Part shown: positions 33,968 to 43,207 of the stretch, piece after piece
Layout: the number at the start of each line of letters is the position of its first letter
Numbering within the stretch: position 1 is the stretch's first letter
Origin: Candidatus Falkowella caecavicola
Lineage (GTDB): Bacteria; Bacillota; Clostridia; Oscillospirales; Ruminococcaceae
Assembly (NCBI GenBank): GCA_904420125.1
Contig: CAJFUK010000049.1
Location: 49,469-113,468 of the forward strand
Direction: 5' to 3'
DNA: 64,000 bases
Notes under the pieces: model-generated
Database searches by the model: none
Seen by the model: the letters and a program-made list of their open reading frames with translations, nothing else
Told to the model about the DNA's origin: nothing
Program-made: the position numbers and the translations under genes

Positions 33968-36229
33968 ATGGCGAAAACGACAGAAGAAATCCGCACAGTC
34001 ATCAGTCAGATGACGCTGGAAGAAAAGGCAGGGCTTTGTTCCGGTAAAGGATTTTGGTATACAAAAGCAGTGGAGCGCTTGGGAATCCCCCATATTATGA
34101 TGAGCGACGGCCCTCACGGGCTGCGCAGACAGGCTAATCCGGAAAAGTATCTGCCGGGTGAACCGTCTACTGTACAGGCAATCTGTTTTCCGACCTCGGC
34201 AACTTTAGCCTGTTCCTGGGATAAGGACCTGGCTTATTATGTAGGCCAGACGCTGGCGGAGGAATGCATTGCAGAACAGGTTTCTGTCATTTTGGGACCA
34301 GGGATTAATATCAAACGATCCCCCTTATGCGGACGAAATTTTGAGTATTTTTCAGAAGATCCGTACCTGGCTGGACAGATGGCCAAAAATCAAATTAACG
34401 GAATACAGGAAAAGGGAATCGGTACTTCTCTAAAGCATTTTGCTGTCAATAATCAGGAAAATAATCGCTTCGCGATTGACACCATTGTAGATGAGCGCAC
34501 ACTCCGCGAAATTTATCTGGCGGGTTTTGAAACAGCTGTAAAGGGCGCCCAGCCATGGACTGTTATGGCTGCTTATAATAAGTTTAACGGTGATCAGTGT
34601 TCAGAAAACCAAAAACTGCTCACGGACATCCTGCGGGATGAGTGGGGGTTTGAAGGCATGGTTGTATCAGACTGGGGGGCGGTCAATGATCGCGTTAAGG
34701 GGCTAAAGGCCGGGCTGGATCTGGAAATGCCGCAGAAGACCGATGACCGGGATATGCAGATTGTGCATGCCGTACAGGAAGGTAGGCTGGAAGAAGCTGT
34801 ATTAGACCGGGCAGTGGAACGGATACTGCGGGTTATTTTCCGTGGCCTGGATCGCCTGGATAAAAACGCGGCCTACGATAAAGACGCGCATCATGATATT
34901 GCGCGCAAGGTGGCGCAGGAATGCATGGTGCTTTTGAAAAATGAAGGCCATATTTTGCCGTTGAAAAAATCCGGACGGATAGCGGTCATCGGCGATTTTG
35001 CGCAGAATCCCCGTTATCAGGGCGGCGGTTCTTCCCATATCAATCCGACCCGTGTCGATAATATTTTTGATGAGTTGCGGAAACAGGTCGGCACAGCGGT
35101 TGATTTTACTTATGCGCAGGGATATCGGACGGATGCGGACGCACCGGATGAAGCTTTATTGCAGGAAGCGGTGGCAAATGCCCGGAATGCAGACGTTGCA
35201 GTGATCTTTGCAGGGCTTCCGGAAAGTTTTGAGTCCGAAGGCTATGACCGCCAGCATATGCGGATGCCGAACTGCCACAATCAACTGATTGAAGCTGTTG
35301 CCGCAGTACAGAAAAATACGGTTGTCGTTTTAAGCAATGGTTCTCCGGTCGAAATGCCCTGGATTGATCAGGTGCCGGGCTTATTAGAAGCTTATTTGGG
35401 AGGCCAGGCTTTAGGCGGCGCGATTGCGGCGATCCTTTTTGGAGATGTCAATCCAAGCGGCAAGCTTGCGGAGACTTTCCCAGAAAAGCTTTGCCACAAT
35501 CCATCGTATCTCAATTTCCCAGGCTTTGCACCGCGGGTCGAGTACAAAGAGGGAGTTTTTGTCGGATATCGTTATTATGATAAAGTAGACCGCAAACCGC
35601 TCTTTCCATTTGGTTATGGGTTAAGCTATACTTCCTTTGCCTATACAAAACTGGAGATTGACAAAAAAGAGATGCAGGATACAGACACGCTCACTGTACG
35701 GATAACTGTGAAAAATACAGGCGATTGTGCAGGCAAGGAGATTGTTCAGCTGTATGTCGGTGATCCGCACAGCCATGTAATCCGGCCGGAAAAAGAACTC
35801 AAAGGCTTTGAGAAACTGGAACTGGCGCCGGGTGAGGAAAAGACAGCCGAATTTAAACTGGATAAACGCTCATTTGCATACTATAACACAGAGATCCATG
35901 ATTGGTATGTAGAAAGCGGCGTATTTGAAATTATGGCAGGCGCCTCTTCGAGGGATATCCGTCTAAAGGATACAGTCACTGTTCATTCCACCACGGTGAT
36001 CCGTCCAGTATACAGCCGGAATACGCCGATTTATACCATTTTAGAGGATCCGGAAGCGCGTCCGATTGCAGAGGCTTTTCTGCAGGAGAAAGGTCTGGAT
36101 GTGAAGAAAGACTTTAACATGGAGAAAGATAGCCCCATGCGGATGGGCGTGAGCTTTGCTTCCGGAAAATTGACGGATGCGCTGATCAATGAGCTGTTGG
36201 AACGGTTGGAAGCACGGGGCTCCTTCTAA
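33968..36229 (+). CDS. bglX: Glycoside hydrolase family 3 beta-glucosidase
   Basis: 753 aa, no signal peptide, hence cytosolic hydrolysis of imported beta-glucosides. The order is the GH3 N-terminal TIM-barrel domain with catalytic nucleophile D235 in MVVSDWGAVND, the C-terminal alpha/beta sandwich (GRIAVIGDFAQNPRYQGGGSSHINP near 340), and a fibronectin III-like domain near 570-650 (KNTGDCAGKEIVQLYVGDP). KHFAVNNQENNR and the SDGPHGLR substrate-binding motif are present. AAGAAGGCACTGAT precedes the ATG. The gene is monocistronic. Confidence 0.94.
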   Translation: MAKTTEEIRTVISQMTLEEKAGLCSGKGFWYTKAVERLGIPHIMMSDGPHGLRRQANPEKYLPGEPSTVQAICFPTSATLACSWDKDLAYYVGQTLAEECIAEQVSVILGPGINIKRSPLCGRNFEYFSEDPYLAGQMAKNQINGIQEKGIGTSLKHFAVNNQENNRFAIDTIVDERTLREIYLAGFETAVKGAQPWTVMAAYNKFNGDQCSENQKLLTDILRDEWGFEGMVVSDWGAVNDRVKGLKAGLDLEMPQKTDDRDMQIVHAVQEGRLEEAVLDRAVERILRVIFRGLDRLDKNAAYDKDAHHDIARKVAQECMVLLKNEGHILPLKKSGRIAVIGDFAQNPRYQGGGSSHINPTRVDNIFDELRKQVGTAVDFTYAQGYRTDADAPDEALLQEAVANARNADVAVIFAGLPESFESEGYDRQHMRMPNCHNQLIEAVAAVQKNTVVVLSNGSPVEMPWIDQVPGLLEAYLGGQALGGAIAAILFGDVNPSGKLAETFPEKLCHNPSYLNFPGFAPRVEYKEGVFVGYRYYDKVDRKPLFPFGYGLSYTSFAYTKLEIDKKEMQDTDTLTVRITVKNTGDCAGKEIVQLYVGDPHSHVIRPEKELKGFEKLELAPGEEKTAEFKLDKRSFAYYNTEIHDWYVESGVFEIMAGASSRDIRLKDTVTVHSTTVIRPVYSRNTPIYTILEDPEARPIAEAFLQEKGLDVKKDFNMEKDSPMRMGVSFASGKLTDALINELLERLEARGSF

Positions 36230-36757
36230 CTCTGGTTTGGAAATGGTTTCTTACATGATAAAAAACAGGCATGTTTATATGGTAAGGCGCCGCAATAAAG
36301 AGAAATATGCTGGGTAACGGTACAAGAGGGACAGAGGTAAGGAAAACAGGGAAAAGCCGTGCCGTCCCCAGTGATACCGTTATCACCGGCCACGCCGACG
36401 ATGACGGCAAGCCCTGTAGTTTTCTGTTTTTGATTGTTACTGCTCTGACCGGGAGAGTGGATGATGGTTTTGCCCACCAAATCATTCAACCGGTCTGTGC
36501 CTTTGGAACGGTATACCTGTGGATATTTTTTCATGAGAATACGAATGATTTGGTGTATATTGGTGCATATTGGTGCATAAAAGATACCGCTGGAAACTGA
36601 AGTTTCCAGCGGTATTTAATTAATGCCTTAAGGCAGTTGAGCGAAGCAAAACAAACCCCAGCCGCTTTGCGGGTGGGTAAAAATAGTTATACCAAAAAGG
36701 AACTTTCGATGGACAATAAGGAAGTTGAGGTCCATTGCAGAAAGAAAGGTGAGAGGT
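36230..36757. other. Non-coding region and left end of an IS200-type relic
   Basis: No supported gene. Notable items are three 10-bp repeats TTGGTG(T/C)ATA (36550-36579), a perfect 14-bp hairpin ATACCGCTGGAAAC (36584-36615, loop TGAA), and the hairpin ACCCCAGCCGC-TTT-GCGGGTGGGT (36656-36679) typical of IS200/IS605 subterminal structures. The GC-rich part (36350-36480) could be decayed coding sequence, not identifiable. Confidence 0.45.
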
Positions 36758-37316
36758 ATGGCAAACCAAACAAACAGTTTGGCGCATACCCAATAGGTGT
36801 GCAAGTATCACATCGTGTTCTGCCCGAAATACAGACGAAAAATCATCTAGCAGGAGTACATGCGTGTCGGGAAGATCTGAGAGAAAACATCAGAACGCTG
36901 TGTCAATACTGTAAATACAAGGGAGTGGAAATCATGGAGAGACATATGATGCCGGACCATGTCCACCTGCTGTGAAGAATACCAGCCAAAATGAGTGAGT
37001 CAAGCTTGATGGGATACTAAAAAGGAAAAAGCGGGCTGATGATGTTGGACAGGCAAGCGAATTGGAAAAAGAAATTCGGAAAAGTATAGTAGTGATAGGG
37101 ATACCCCACAATTTATTGGCGGCTGTCATTTCATAATCCCTATTACAAATAAGCAAACAGGCGCTTCTGGTGCAGAAGGGGATTCAGTTTCGAGGGTGGG
37201 CTGACATGAGGGAGGCCACGATCAAGAAACAGATACAGGAACAGGAGAAACACGACAAGGCGAAGGAGAAACAGAGAGTCCGAGAGAAAGAGGAGCCTTT
37301 TAAGGATAGCAAGTAA
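36758..37316 (+). pseudogene. IS200/IS605-family transposase TnpA, decayed
   Basis: Fragments in all three frames match the IS200-type single-strand transposase: MANQTNSLAHT, then CKYHIVFCPKYRR, GVEIMERHMMPDHVHLL (the HUH motif, here HVH), then QIQEQEKHDKA and a terminal EEPFK. Several stops and indels interrupt it. The Tyr-bearing region is not recoverable. Flanking hairpins on both sides mark the element ends. It is a dead copy. Confidence 0.8.
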
Positions 37317-37379
37317 TACGAACGTCCTTTGAGGGGAGGCAAAAGAGTAAAGAGGCATTGGGCATGAAGGGAGCTAAGG

Positions 37380-37508
37380 GAGGGAGAGCTGCTGACACAT
37401 CTCTCCCATAGTCAAAAGAGAAAGCCAGCGCTTTTAGGCGCTGGCTGGTATCATAGGCTTGTAGCCTTTGTGTAATTTGTACAAACCACCCGTTTGACGG
37501 GTGGTTTT
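37380..37508. repeat. Right-end hairpins of the IS200-type relic
   Basis: Three successive hairpins: GGGAGAG...CTCTCCC (37380-37407), AGCCAGCGC-TTTTAG-GCGCTGGCT (37423-37446) and AAACCACCCG-TTTGA-CGGGTGGTTT (37483-37508). The last also serves as the terminator for the sigma-factor gene ending at 37516. Confidence 0.6.
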
Positions 37509-37515
37509 GATTATA

Positions 37516-39141
37516 TTATTTTTTTACGCTCATCCAACAGCCTTCAGCGCCAATACCGTTTTCAGGCGGTGTAAGAACCCCTTTTTCGATCAGGACCTCA
37601 ACCAGTGAATCAAGCACCGGCATATTGGCAAGACGGTTCACAAACCTCCATTCTCCAAGCAGATAATCCGGAACAATCTGATGAATCAGTGCGGATATTT
37701 TTTCGGCTACGGCTTGTGCATGGGTCTCAAAGTAACCTTGAGAAAGCCTGTTGCTAATATCAAACAGCCGGTCCATATCCTTGACATCGCTCACGAGGAT
37801 TTTCGTATAGAGCATTTCACCCTCACGATACAGGTATCCGCTTTCAATCGCCTTTGCAGCGTGCTCTTTTTCGATTTCCGAAAGAGTGTTGTGATGAAGA
37901 CCATGGATAGCGCGGAGGGCCAGTTGGATTTGTGAGTCCTTTGCCATATTAAGCTCGCAATTAAAATGCTGCTTAATCCGGGTGATGTAGATGTTGCTCA
38001 GGTGTATTTCGGAATATCCGCACACATTCTCGGCCTTTACATTGTCCCAACCACTGCCATAATATTTCCCGTTATCCAGATAGCCATACACACTAAACGG
38101 GCGATTGACCTGTTCAACCTGTGTAAAATACTTTTCGGACAAGATCCTCTCTACATGATTGCACAAGGCATGCGACATTGTAAATACCTGCTGCCAAAGA
38201 ATGAGATTCAGATCGATCTTTTGATTCAGATAAGGGAACGCCAGATATTCTTCTCGGTGTTTTTCGATATAATCGGAAATGATACGGCAAATGGTCTGCA
38301 TCTGTTCTGTATAAATCGCATTGGCTTTTTCGATTTCTTCCTGATTCAACAAGACAAAATTAAGCGCATATTTCCCGTTTTCAAGTTGGCGCAACAGGCC
38401 GTATTGACCATTTTCACCTTTCGTGAGAATTTCAAGTTCTTCTTCCACGTATACGGTTGGAATATTCAGTTCATCCGCAATCTCTGCTGCACGCATAGGC
38501 TTTTTATGGCAAAGCCAAACGATATGTTTTGAAAACTGTCTTGTACATACCGTTCTGGGATCGCCCCAGCTATGGTTGCCGGTTCCCCAAATCACATAAT
38601 CAATGTGATCCAGGGCTACTGGTTTACGATAGTTTTCAGTCATTTCCTGCACCTCACTTCTGAGTTTTTTTCTTGCACAAAACAATCTTTGACGAACAGC
38701 TCCTTCGCTTGTATTCTGAAGCTTTGCAATTTCCTCCGTAGACAAACCATCTATGTAGAACATGATCATGACTTCACGATATGCTTTTGTTAAAAAGGAG
38801 ATCCGCCGGTAGACTGCGCTGAGTAATTCATCGCTGTTATCTTCTCTTTCTACATCTGCAATAAACGGAAGGAGATGCTCTGCACCATCTTCATAGAACA
38901 TATCGGCACGCCTTCTTCGATTATCAGAAAAGTCAGCATATACATTCCGAGCCACTCGCCATACAAATGGATACAGATTTTCGATGCTGCCATCCGTATT
39001 GGCGGCTTTTATCAGCTCAAAGATGATATCTGAACACAGATCCTGCGCTTCATAACTGTCGTTTGTTCTGGCATAACAAAATCCAAACAGCTTTTCGAGC
39101 AGTTCATCGTCTATTATTTTCAGCAATTCCTGTTTCTTCAT
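37516..39141 (-). CDS. ECF-like sigma factor with ~370-residue C-terminal extension (paralogue 1)
   Basis: 541 aa. Residues ~10-85 are sigma region 2 (YEAQDLCSDIIFELI, FVWRVARNVYADFSDNRRRR). Residues ~115-165 are region 4 (LTKAYREVMIMFYIDGLSTEEIAKLQNTSEGAVRQRLFCARKKL), a clear HTH. After about 180 comes a long extension with a winged-helix-like segment (MRAAEIADELNIPTVYVEEELEILTKG near 220) and a mostly helical domain I do not recognise. It has the same architecture as the gene at 49.1 kb. No anti-sigma gene is adjacent. Start ATG 39141 follows GGGAG. It probably senses a ligand through its C-terminus, by inference. Confidence 0.8.
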   Translation of the reverse strand: MKKQELLKIIDDELLEKLFGFCYARTNDSYEAQDLCSDIIFELIKAANTDGSIENLYPFVWRVARNVYADFSDNRRRRADMFYEDGAEHLLPFIADVEREDNSDELLSAVYRRISFLTKAYREVMIMFYIDGLSTEEIAKLQNTSEGAVRQRLFCARKKLRSEVQEMTENYRKPVALDHIDYVIWGTGNHSWGDPRTVCTRQFSKHIVWLCHKKPMRAAEIADELNIPTVYVEEELEILTKGENGQYGLLRQLENGKYALNFVLLNQEEIEKANAIYTEQMQTICRIISDYIEKHREEYLAFPYLNQKIDLNLILWQQVFTMSHALCNHVERILSEKYFTQVEQVNRPFSVYGYLDNGKYYGSGWDNVKAENVCGYSEIHLSNIYITRIKQHFNCELNMAKDSQIQLALRAIHGLHHNTLSEIEKEHAAKAIESGYLYREGEMLYTKILVSDVKDMDRLFDISNRLSQGYFETHAQAVAEKISALIHQIVPDYLLGEWRFVNRLANMPVLDSLVEVLIEKGVLTPPENGIGAEGCWMSVKK

Positions 39142-39405
39142 TGTTTTTCTCCCAAGCGATTGATCAATGCTTTCACCTATATAGTCCCTGTATTTTTGAT
39201 GATGTCAGGTGGTCGGTAAAAATTTTTTGAACTATATGTTCTGAAGTATGACAGAGTATAGGATGCGGTTACGGTTCTTTCTCTCCCGAAACAAAAAACA
39301 GCGGCGGGGATGATTTCTCCCCACCGCTGTTACAGCTAGGTACAAACTGATGTTACAGTTAGATGCAAACTGATGCCGGTTGCCTGGTTATGGGCAAGAT
39401 GACTG
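39142..39405. other. Intergenic region upstream of sigma paralogue 1
   Basis: Holds the terminator of the DUF711 gene (39292-39332) and a 23-bp tandem duplication (39328-39350 and 39351-39373). No recognisable sigma-A promoter for the sigma gene; CTATATAG at about 39178 is the only -10-like sequence. Confidence 0.45.
39292..39332 (-). terminator. Terminator of the ACT-DUF711 operon
   Basis: AACAGCGGTGGGGA and TCCCCGCCGCTGTT pair on the minus strand with one mismatch, followed by a T6 run. Confidence 0.85.
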
Positions 39406-40761
39406 TTAATTTTTCAGACTCTGCAATGGCGCAGGAATCTGTCCGCCGCGTGCAATAAATTTGCTGGGGGAATATGAATTCACCTTCATGACAGGGCCGC
39501 CGCCCAGCAGACCGCCAAAAGAAAGCTCTTCTCCCAGTCCTTTGCCAATCGCCGGAATCAGGCGGACAGCCGTCGTTTTGAAATTGACCATACCAATCGC
39601 CGCTTCATCAGCGATAATCGCAGAGATGGTTTCAGCCGGCGTATCGCCCGGCACGACGATCATATCCAAACCAACTGAGCAAACAGCCGTCATGGCCTCC
39701 AACTTTTCAATGGAGAGAGCACCGCAACGCGCCGCATCAATCATACCGGCATCTTCTGTCACCGGAATAAATGCACCTGAAAGTCCGCCCACCTGGGACG
39801 AAGCCATGACGCCACCCTTTTTCACCGCATCATTCAGCAGCGCAAGCGCTGCGGTCGTACCATGTGCGCCGCAGGACTCCAGCCCGATTTCTTCCAGGAT
39901 ATGCGCGACTGAATCCCCGACAGCCGGCGTCGGCGCCAAAGACAGATCAACAATTCCAAAGGGAACACCCAGCATTTCAGAGGCGCGGGTGCCGACCAGC
40001 ATCCCCATCCGCGTGATTTTAAACGCGGTCTTTTTAATCATATCCGCTACTTCTGTAATATTGGCATCCGGCGCTTTGGCAAGCGCTGCACGGACGACAC
40101 CCGGACCGGAAACCCCCACATTAATAATACAGTCAGGTTCTCCCACACCATGGAATGCGCCAGCCATAAATGGGTTGTCTTCCGGGGCATTACAGAAAAC
40201 CACAAGCTTGGCGCAGCCAATGCAGTCTCTGTCCGCCGTGCGTTCTGCCGTTTCTCTTACAATTTGCCCCATCATTCCGCAAGCATCCAGATTAATACCG
40301 GTTTTGGTGGAGCCGATATTGACGGAAGAGCAGACATGGTCTGTCACAGCCAATGCTTCCGGAATGGAGCGGATTAACGCTTCGTCGCCTGCGCTAAATC
40401 CCTTCTGCACTAAGGCGGAATATCCGCCGATAAAGTTAACGCCGCAAGCATTCGCCGCTTTTTCCAATGTCTGTGCAAATGGTACCGGATTCTGCCCGCA
40501 GGCCGCAGAAACAATGGCAATCGGCGTCACAGAAATCCGCTTGTTAATAATCGGAATGCCATATTGTTTTTCGATTTCTTCACAAGATTTGACAAGATTC
40601 TGCGCGCGGAATGTAATTTTATCATATACTTTCTGACAGGCAGTTTTAATATCGCTGCCAATACAATCTAACAGAGAAATCCCCATTGTCACCGTGCGGA
40701 TGTCCAGATTTTCCTCCTGGATCATGGAGATGGTTTCCAATATGTCCTGAACGTTGAGCAT
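39406..40761 (-). CDS. DUF711 (UPF0210/PFL family) protein
   Basis: 451 aa. The family is widespread in anaerobic Firmicutes and archaea. It is distantly related to glycyl-radical-enzyme folds but lacks the radical glycine, and its function is unproven. Conserved stretches are visible: [31 protein letters not shown] at the N-terminus, [40 protein letters not shown] and [20 protein letters not shown]. It follows the ACT-domain gene by 33 bp, an almost invariant pairing that suggests amino-acid-responsive control. Confidence 0.93.
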   Translation of the reverse strand: MLNVQDILETISMIQEENLDIRTVTMGISLLDCIGSDIKTACQKVYDKITFRAQNLVKSCEEIEKQYGIPIINKRISVTPIAIVSAACGQNPVPFAQTLEKAANACGVNFIGGYSALVQKGFSAGDEALIRSIPEALAVTDHVCSSVNIGSTKTGINLDACGMMGQIVRETAERTADRDCIGCAKLVVFCNAPEDNPFMAGAFHGVGEPDCIINVGVSGPGVVRAALAKAPDANITEVADMIKKTAFKITRMGMLVGTRASEMLGVPFGIVDLSLAPTPAVGDSVAHILEEIGLESCGAHGTTAALALLNDAVKKGGVMASSQVGGLSGAFIPVTEDAGMIDAARCGALSIEKLEAMTAVCSVGLDMIVVPGDTPAETISAIIADEAAIGMVNFKTTAVRLIPAIGKGLGEELSFGGLLGGGPVMKVNSYSPSKFIARGGQIPAPLQSLKN

Positions 40762-40794
40762 AACAGCCTCCTACTTGTACTGCAAAGTTGCCGC

Positions 40795-41064
40795 CTAGAT
40801 GCGGTGCATGGAATTGAAAATATCTTCGTGCATCACGTGCACTTTCAGACCGAGATTTTCGCCCAGCGTTGTCATATGGTCCACCAGTTGATTAAAATTG
40901 GCATTCAGTTGGCTGATATCTACCAGCATGATCATTGCAAACATGTCCTGCAGAACGGATTGGGTTACCTCAATGACGTTGGCATGATATTCGGCACAGA
41001 GTGTGCTGACTTTTGCCAGAATGCCGACGGTGTCTTTGCCGATGACGGTAATAACTGCGCGCAT
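40795..41064 (-). CDS. ACT-domain protein (UPF0237)
   Basis: An 89-aa single ACT domain (MRAVITVIGKDTVGILAKVSTLCAEYHANVIEVTQSVLQDMFAMIM), the usual ligand-binding fold for amino acids. UPF0237 members nearly always precede a DUF711 gene, as here. It presumably regulates or partners that protein. TGGAGGATATATC precedes the start. Confidence 0.93.
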   Translation of the reverse strand: MRAVITVIGKDTVGILAKVSTLCAEYHANVIEVTQSVLQDMFAMIMLVDISQLNANFNQLVDHMTTLGENLGLKVHVMHEDIFNSMHRI

Positions 41065-41106
41065 GATATATCCTCCAGTTTTCTATAAATTTTAACAGAT
41101 ATACTT

Positions 41107-41146
41107 AGTATAGCACAAAACCGTGCGGACGCAAAGCCCGCACGGT
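41107..41146 (-). promoter_or_regulatory. ACT-DUF711 promoter overlapped by the upstream gene's terminator
   Basis: On the minus strand the hairpin ACCGTGCGG...CCGCACGGT (41120-41146) ends the DUF4830 gene, followed by TTTTG. It runs into an extended -10 TGCTATACT (TATACT 41107-41112). The -35 (TTTGCG) would lie in the hairpin loop and is weak. Confidence 0.5.
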
Positions 41147-41203
41147 GATTTTCTGCATGTTACCATAAAAAGCAAAAAAGATCAAAGCTTTTTTTGGCTC
41201 TTT

Positions 41204-41674
41204 TTACTGCTTGTGTGTAAACCCATGCAGGAATCCATCCAGTTCCACGCAGCAGATATCTCCTCCAACGATCATACCGTCGATGACCAATAAATCAGCA
41301 TAGACATTTTCCGGATGATCAGGATAATTGGTTACCGGGTAACGGAACCGTTCCGCCTGTTGCCCTCGATAGGGATACAGATCAAATCCTTCTGTTTTCT
41401 GCAATTCGTTATAACGGGTATAGACTTCTTCCCAGTCGGCAGGGATCGTAATCTGGGTTTTTTCTACAGCTTCCAGATCAATTTCCCAACCGTATCGGCT
41501 CAGAAATTCTGCCTGTTCTTCCAGCGTTTGTCCCGGAGCAGAAATACCACCGGTTTCCCGTCCTGCGCTGCGGGCTGCCCGGCACAAAAAACTGCCGATC
41601 AGCAGCACACAGGCAATGCTGAGAAGCACAACCACAAATTTATACTTGGATGCGCGCAGTGAAACAATAAACAT
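41204..41674 (-). CDS. DUF4830-like membrane-anchored protein
   Basis: 156 aa from ATG 41674, which follows AAGGGGGAAA. A single N-terminal membrane segment (about 11-32, FVVVLLSIACVLLIGSFLC) is followed by an extracytoplasmic domain (LSRYGWEIDLEAV, IPADWEEVYTRYNELQKTEGFDLYPY, LLVIDGMIVGGDICCVELDGFLHGF) that I associate with the DUF4830 family of Clostridia. Function unknown. Upstream in-frame methionines to 41965 lack a ribosome-binding site and cross the divergent promoter region. Confidence 0.75.
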   Translation of the reverse strand: MFIVSLRASKYKFVVVLLSIACVLLIGSFLCRAARSAGRETGGISAPGQTLEEQAEFLSRYGWEIDLEAVEKTQITIPADWEEVYTRYNELQKTEGFDLYPYRGQQAERFRYPVTNYPDHPENVYADLLVIDGMIVGGDICCVELDGFLHGFTHKQ

Positions 41675-41801
41675 ACAGTTTCCCCCTTGCGGCCATGCCG
41701 GAGCCTGGCCGGTACTGATACATGTATATGCAAAGGCTTTGCATAAACATACCGGTTTTGAAAATAATAACATTAGAAATTCCGAAAAATGGGGGGATGA
41801 G

Positions 41802-42197
41802 ATGCAGGACGCAGGACAGACGCTGGAAACCCGTTCAGCGCCTAAAAATTCCAAATGGAAATATATGCTGCTGGGTTTGGCCGCCGGAATATTAAACGGA
41901 CTCTTCGGAGCGGGGGGCGGTGTCATTGTTGTACCCCTGCTGGAGAAGTTCGGGCTTGACGCCAAACGGGCGCATGCGACCTCGATTGCCGTGATTTTTC
42001 CGTTGAGCCTGCTTAGCGCGGCTTTGTATTTATGGCGGGGGGATCTGCAATTTACAGAAGCCTTCGGCTATATCCCCGGGGGCCTGATCGGAGCAGCTGG
42101 CGGCGCCCTGCTTTTAAAAAAGATTTCCAACGACTGGCTGCGCCGAATATTTGGCGCCATCATCATCCTGTCCGCTGTCCGCATCCTGCTCCGATAG
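41802..42197 (+). CDS. Half-length TauE/SafE (TSUP) permease, first of a pair
   Basis: 131 aa with four hydrophobic helices and the TSUP repeat signature LAAGILNGLFGAGGGVIVVPLL. Full-length TauE/SafE proteins contain two such repeats in ~250 aa, whereas here one repeat is encoded alone. Start 41802 follows GGGGGGATGAG. The second half is encoded 149 bp downstream, so a heterodimer is likely. TSUP proteins move sulfite, sulfonates or organic anions, and the substrate here is unknown. Confidence 0.8.
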   Translation: MQDAGQTLETRSAPKNSKWKYMLLGLAAGILNGLFGAGGGVIVVPLLEKFGLDAKRAHATSIAVIFPLSLLSAALYLWRGDLQFTEAFGYIPGGLIGAAGGALLLKKISNDWLRRIFGAIIILSAVRILLR

Positions 42198-42346
42198 GAT
42201 GGTCCTTTGGTTAAGCGGTTGGTAAGCGGGTACAAGGCGGAATGACGACATCCGTTCGTTCGCCCGGCCATTGCAGTGGAAACGCAGGGAACCGGCAAAG
42301 AGCATGGAAGCTGCCGGTAAATATCGTTACGGGAAAGAGGAAACTT

Positions 42347-42730
42347 ATGCAGTTTTTGATTGGCATTCTTGCGGGGTTGACCGCAGCCCTGGGGTTGGGC
42401 GGCGGTTTTATTCTGGTGATCTATTTAACCACAATCGCCGGCATGGACCAGCTCCAGTCCCAGGGAATCAACCTGCTGTTTTTTCTGCCGATTGCCATTC
42501 TGGCACTGTTCATTCATGCTAAAAACAAAATGCTGGACTGGAAGGTGTTGCTTCCAGCGGTACTGGCCGGCGTTTTCGGGGCAGGGGCAGGATTTTTTCT
42601 GTCCGGATGGATGGAAACCCAGTGGCTGAGCAAATGTTTCGCCGGTTTTATTTTTCTGGTCGGATGCAAAGAACTATTCCACCGGAAACAGAAACAACCC
42701 CGGCAGGCTGATCCGGGCCAAAAGACATAA
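42347..42730 (+). CDS. Half-length TauE/SafE (TSUP) permease, second of a pair
   Basis: 127 aa, four helices, with the diverged repeat LIGILAGLTAALGLGGGFILVIYLT at the N-terminus. Start 42347 follows AAAGAGG. Sequence and length mirror the first half at 41802. The two have separate good start sites and an intergenic gap, so this is a split gene rather than a frameshift. A terminator follows. Confidence 0.8.
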   Translation: MQFLIGILAGLTAALGLGGGFILVIYLTTIAGMDQLQSQGINLLFFLPIAILALFIHAKNKMLDWKVLLPAVLAGVFGAGAGFFLSGWMETQWLSKCFAGFIFLVGCKELFHRKQKQPRQADPGQKT

Positions 42731-43207
42731 CGCTGTATGCAGAACCAGGGTTTGGGGGGATGCTGGGTTTTGAAAGTTTGATGAATAAAAAACAGCCGCA
42801 GGATGTAGGTGTTCTGCGGCTGTTTTTAGCTTCCATAGGCGAAATCTATATCTGTACAGGCTGTACAGGTTGTACAGGAGATTCTGCGCAGGGAAAGGGA
42901 ATCCTTCTCTGTATTTCTCTCTGCAACAGACCGGTTCATATCGGACCCTTACACAAAAGTGGCAGAAGGGCACATGGCTATGGTATAATGAAACTGTTTT
43001 TGAATCAGGGCGGTTAATCATGATAGTTGGCTGCATTGACCTATACAGGCAAGCAAGGCAAATGATCAAGCTGGACTGCCTTATTTGCCTATGTCCGGTA
43101 TGGCGAGCAGAGCAGACTATCAAGGTAATGATTCCATACACTTGCCTATATTTTATAGGCAAACGCGGCGAACCAATATGATATCTGGAATATGAAAGGA
43201 GAGATTG
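42731..43207. other. Intergenic region with terminator, tandem repeats and a structured leader
   Basis: Holds the terminator at 42786, three 9-bp repeats (C/T)TGTACAGG (42852-42878), an extended -10 TGGTATAAT (TATAAT 42984-42989), and a ~210-nt leader with nested inverted repeats built on TTGCCTAT, including AGGCAAAT/ATTTGCCT (about 43058-43093) and TTGCCTATA-TTT-TATAGGCAA (43142-43162), just upstream of the P-loop gene. Confidence 0.5.
42786..42827 (+). terminator. Terminator after the TSUP pair
   Basis: AAAACAGCCGCAG and CTGCGGCTGTTTTT enclose a 12-nt loop. Confidence 0.92.

Noticed and set aside
36186..36534. Minus-strand frames after bglX (99 and 102 codons)
   Set aside because: Hydrophobic but without family match or start signals, in a region of decayed DNA.
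36584..36615. Possible terminator of bglX
   Set aside because: The hairpin is 355 bp beyond the stop and more likely marks the left end of the IS200 relic. No clear terminator directly follows bglX.
39461..40636. 391-codon plus-strand frame over the DUF711 gene
   Set aside because: Entirely opposite a well-recognised conserved gene, low-complexity Ser/Pro/Ala composition, no ribosome-binding site.
42852..42878. CRISPR-like repeats
   Set aside because: Repeat unit of 9 bp without spacers; no cas genes in the window.
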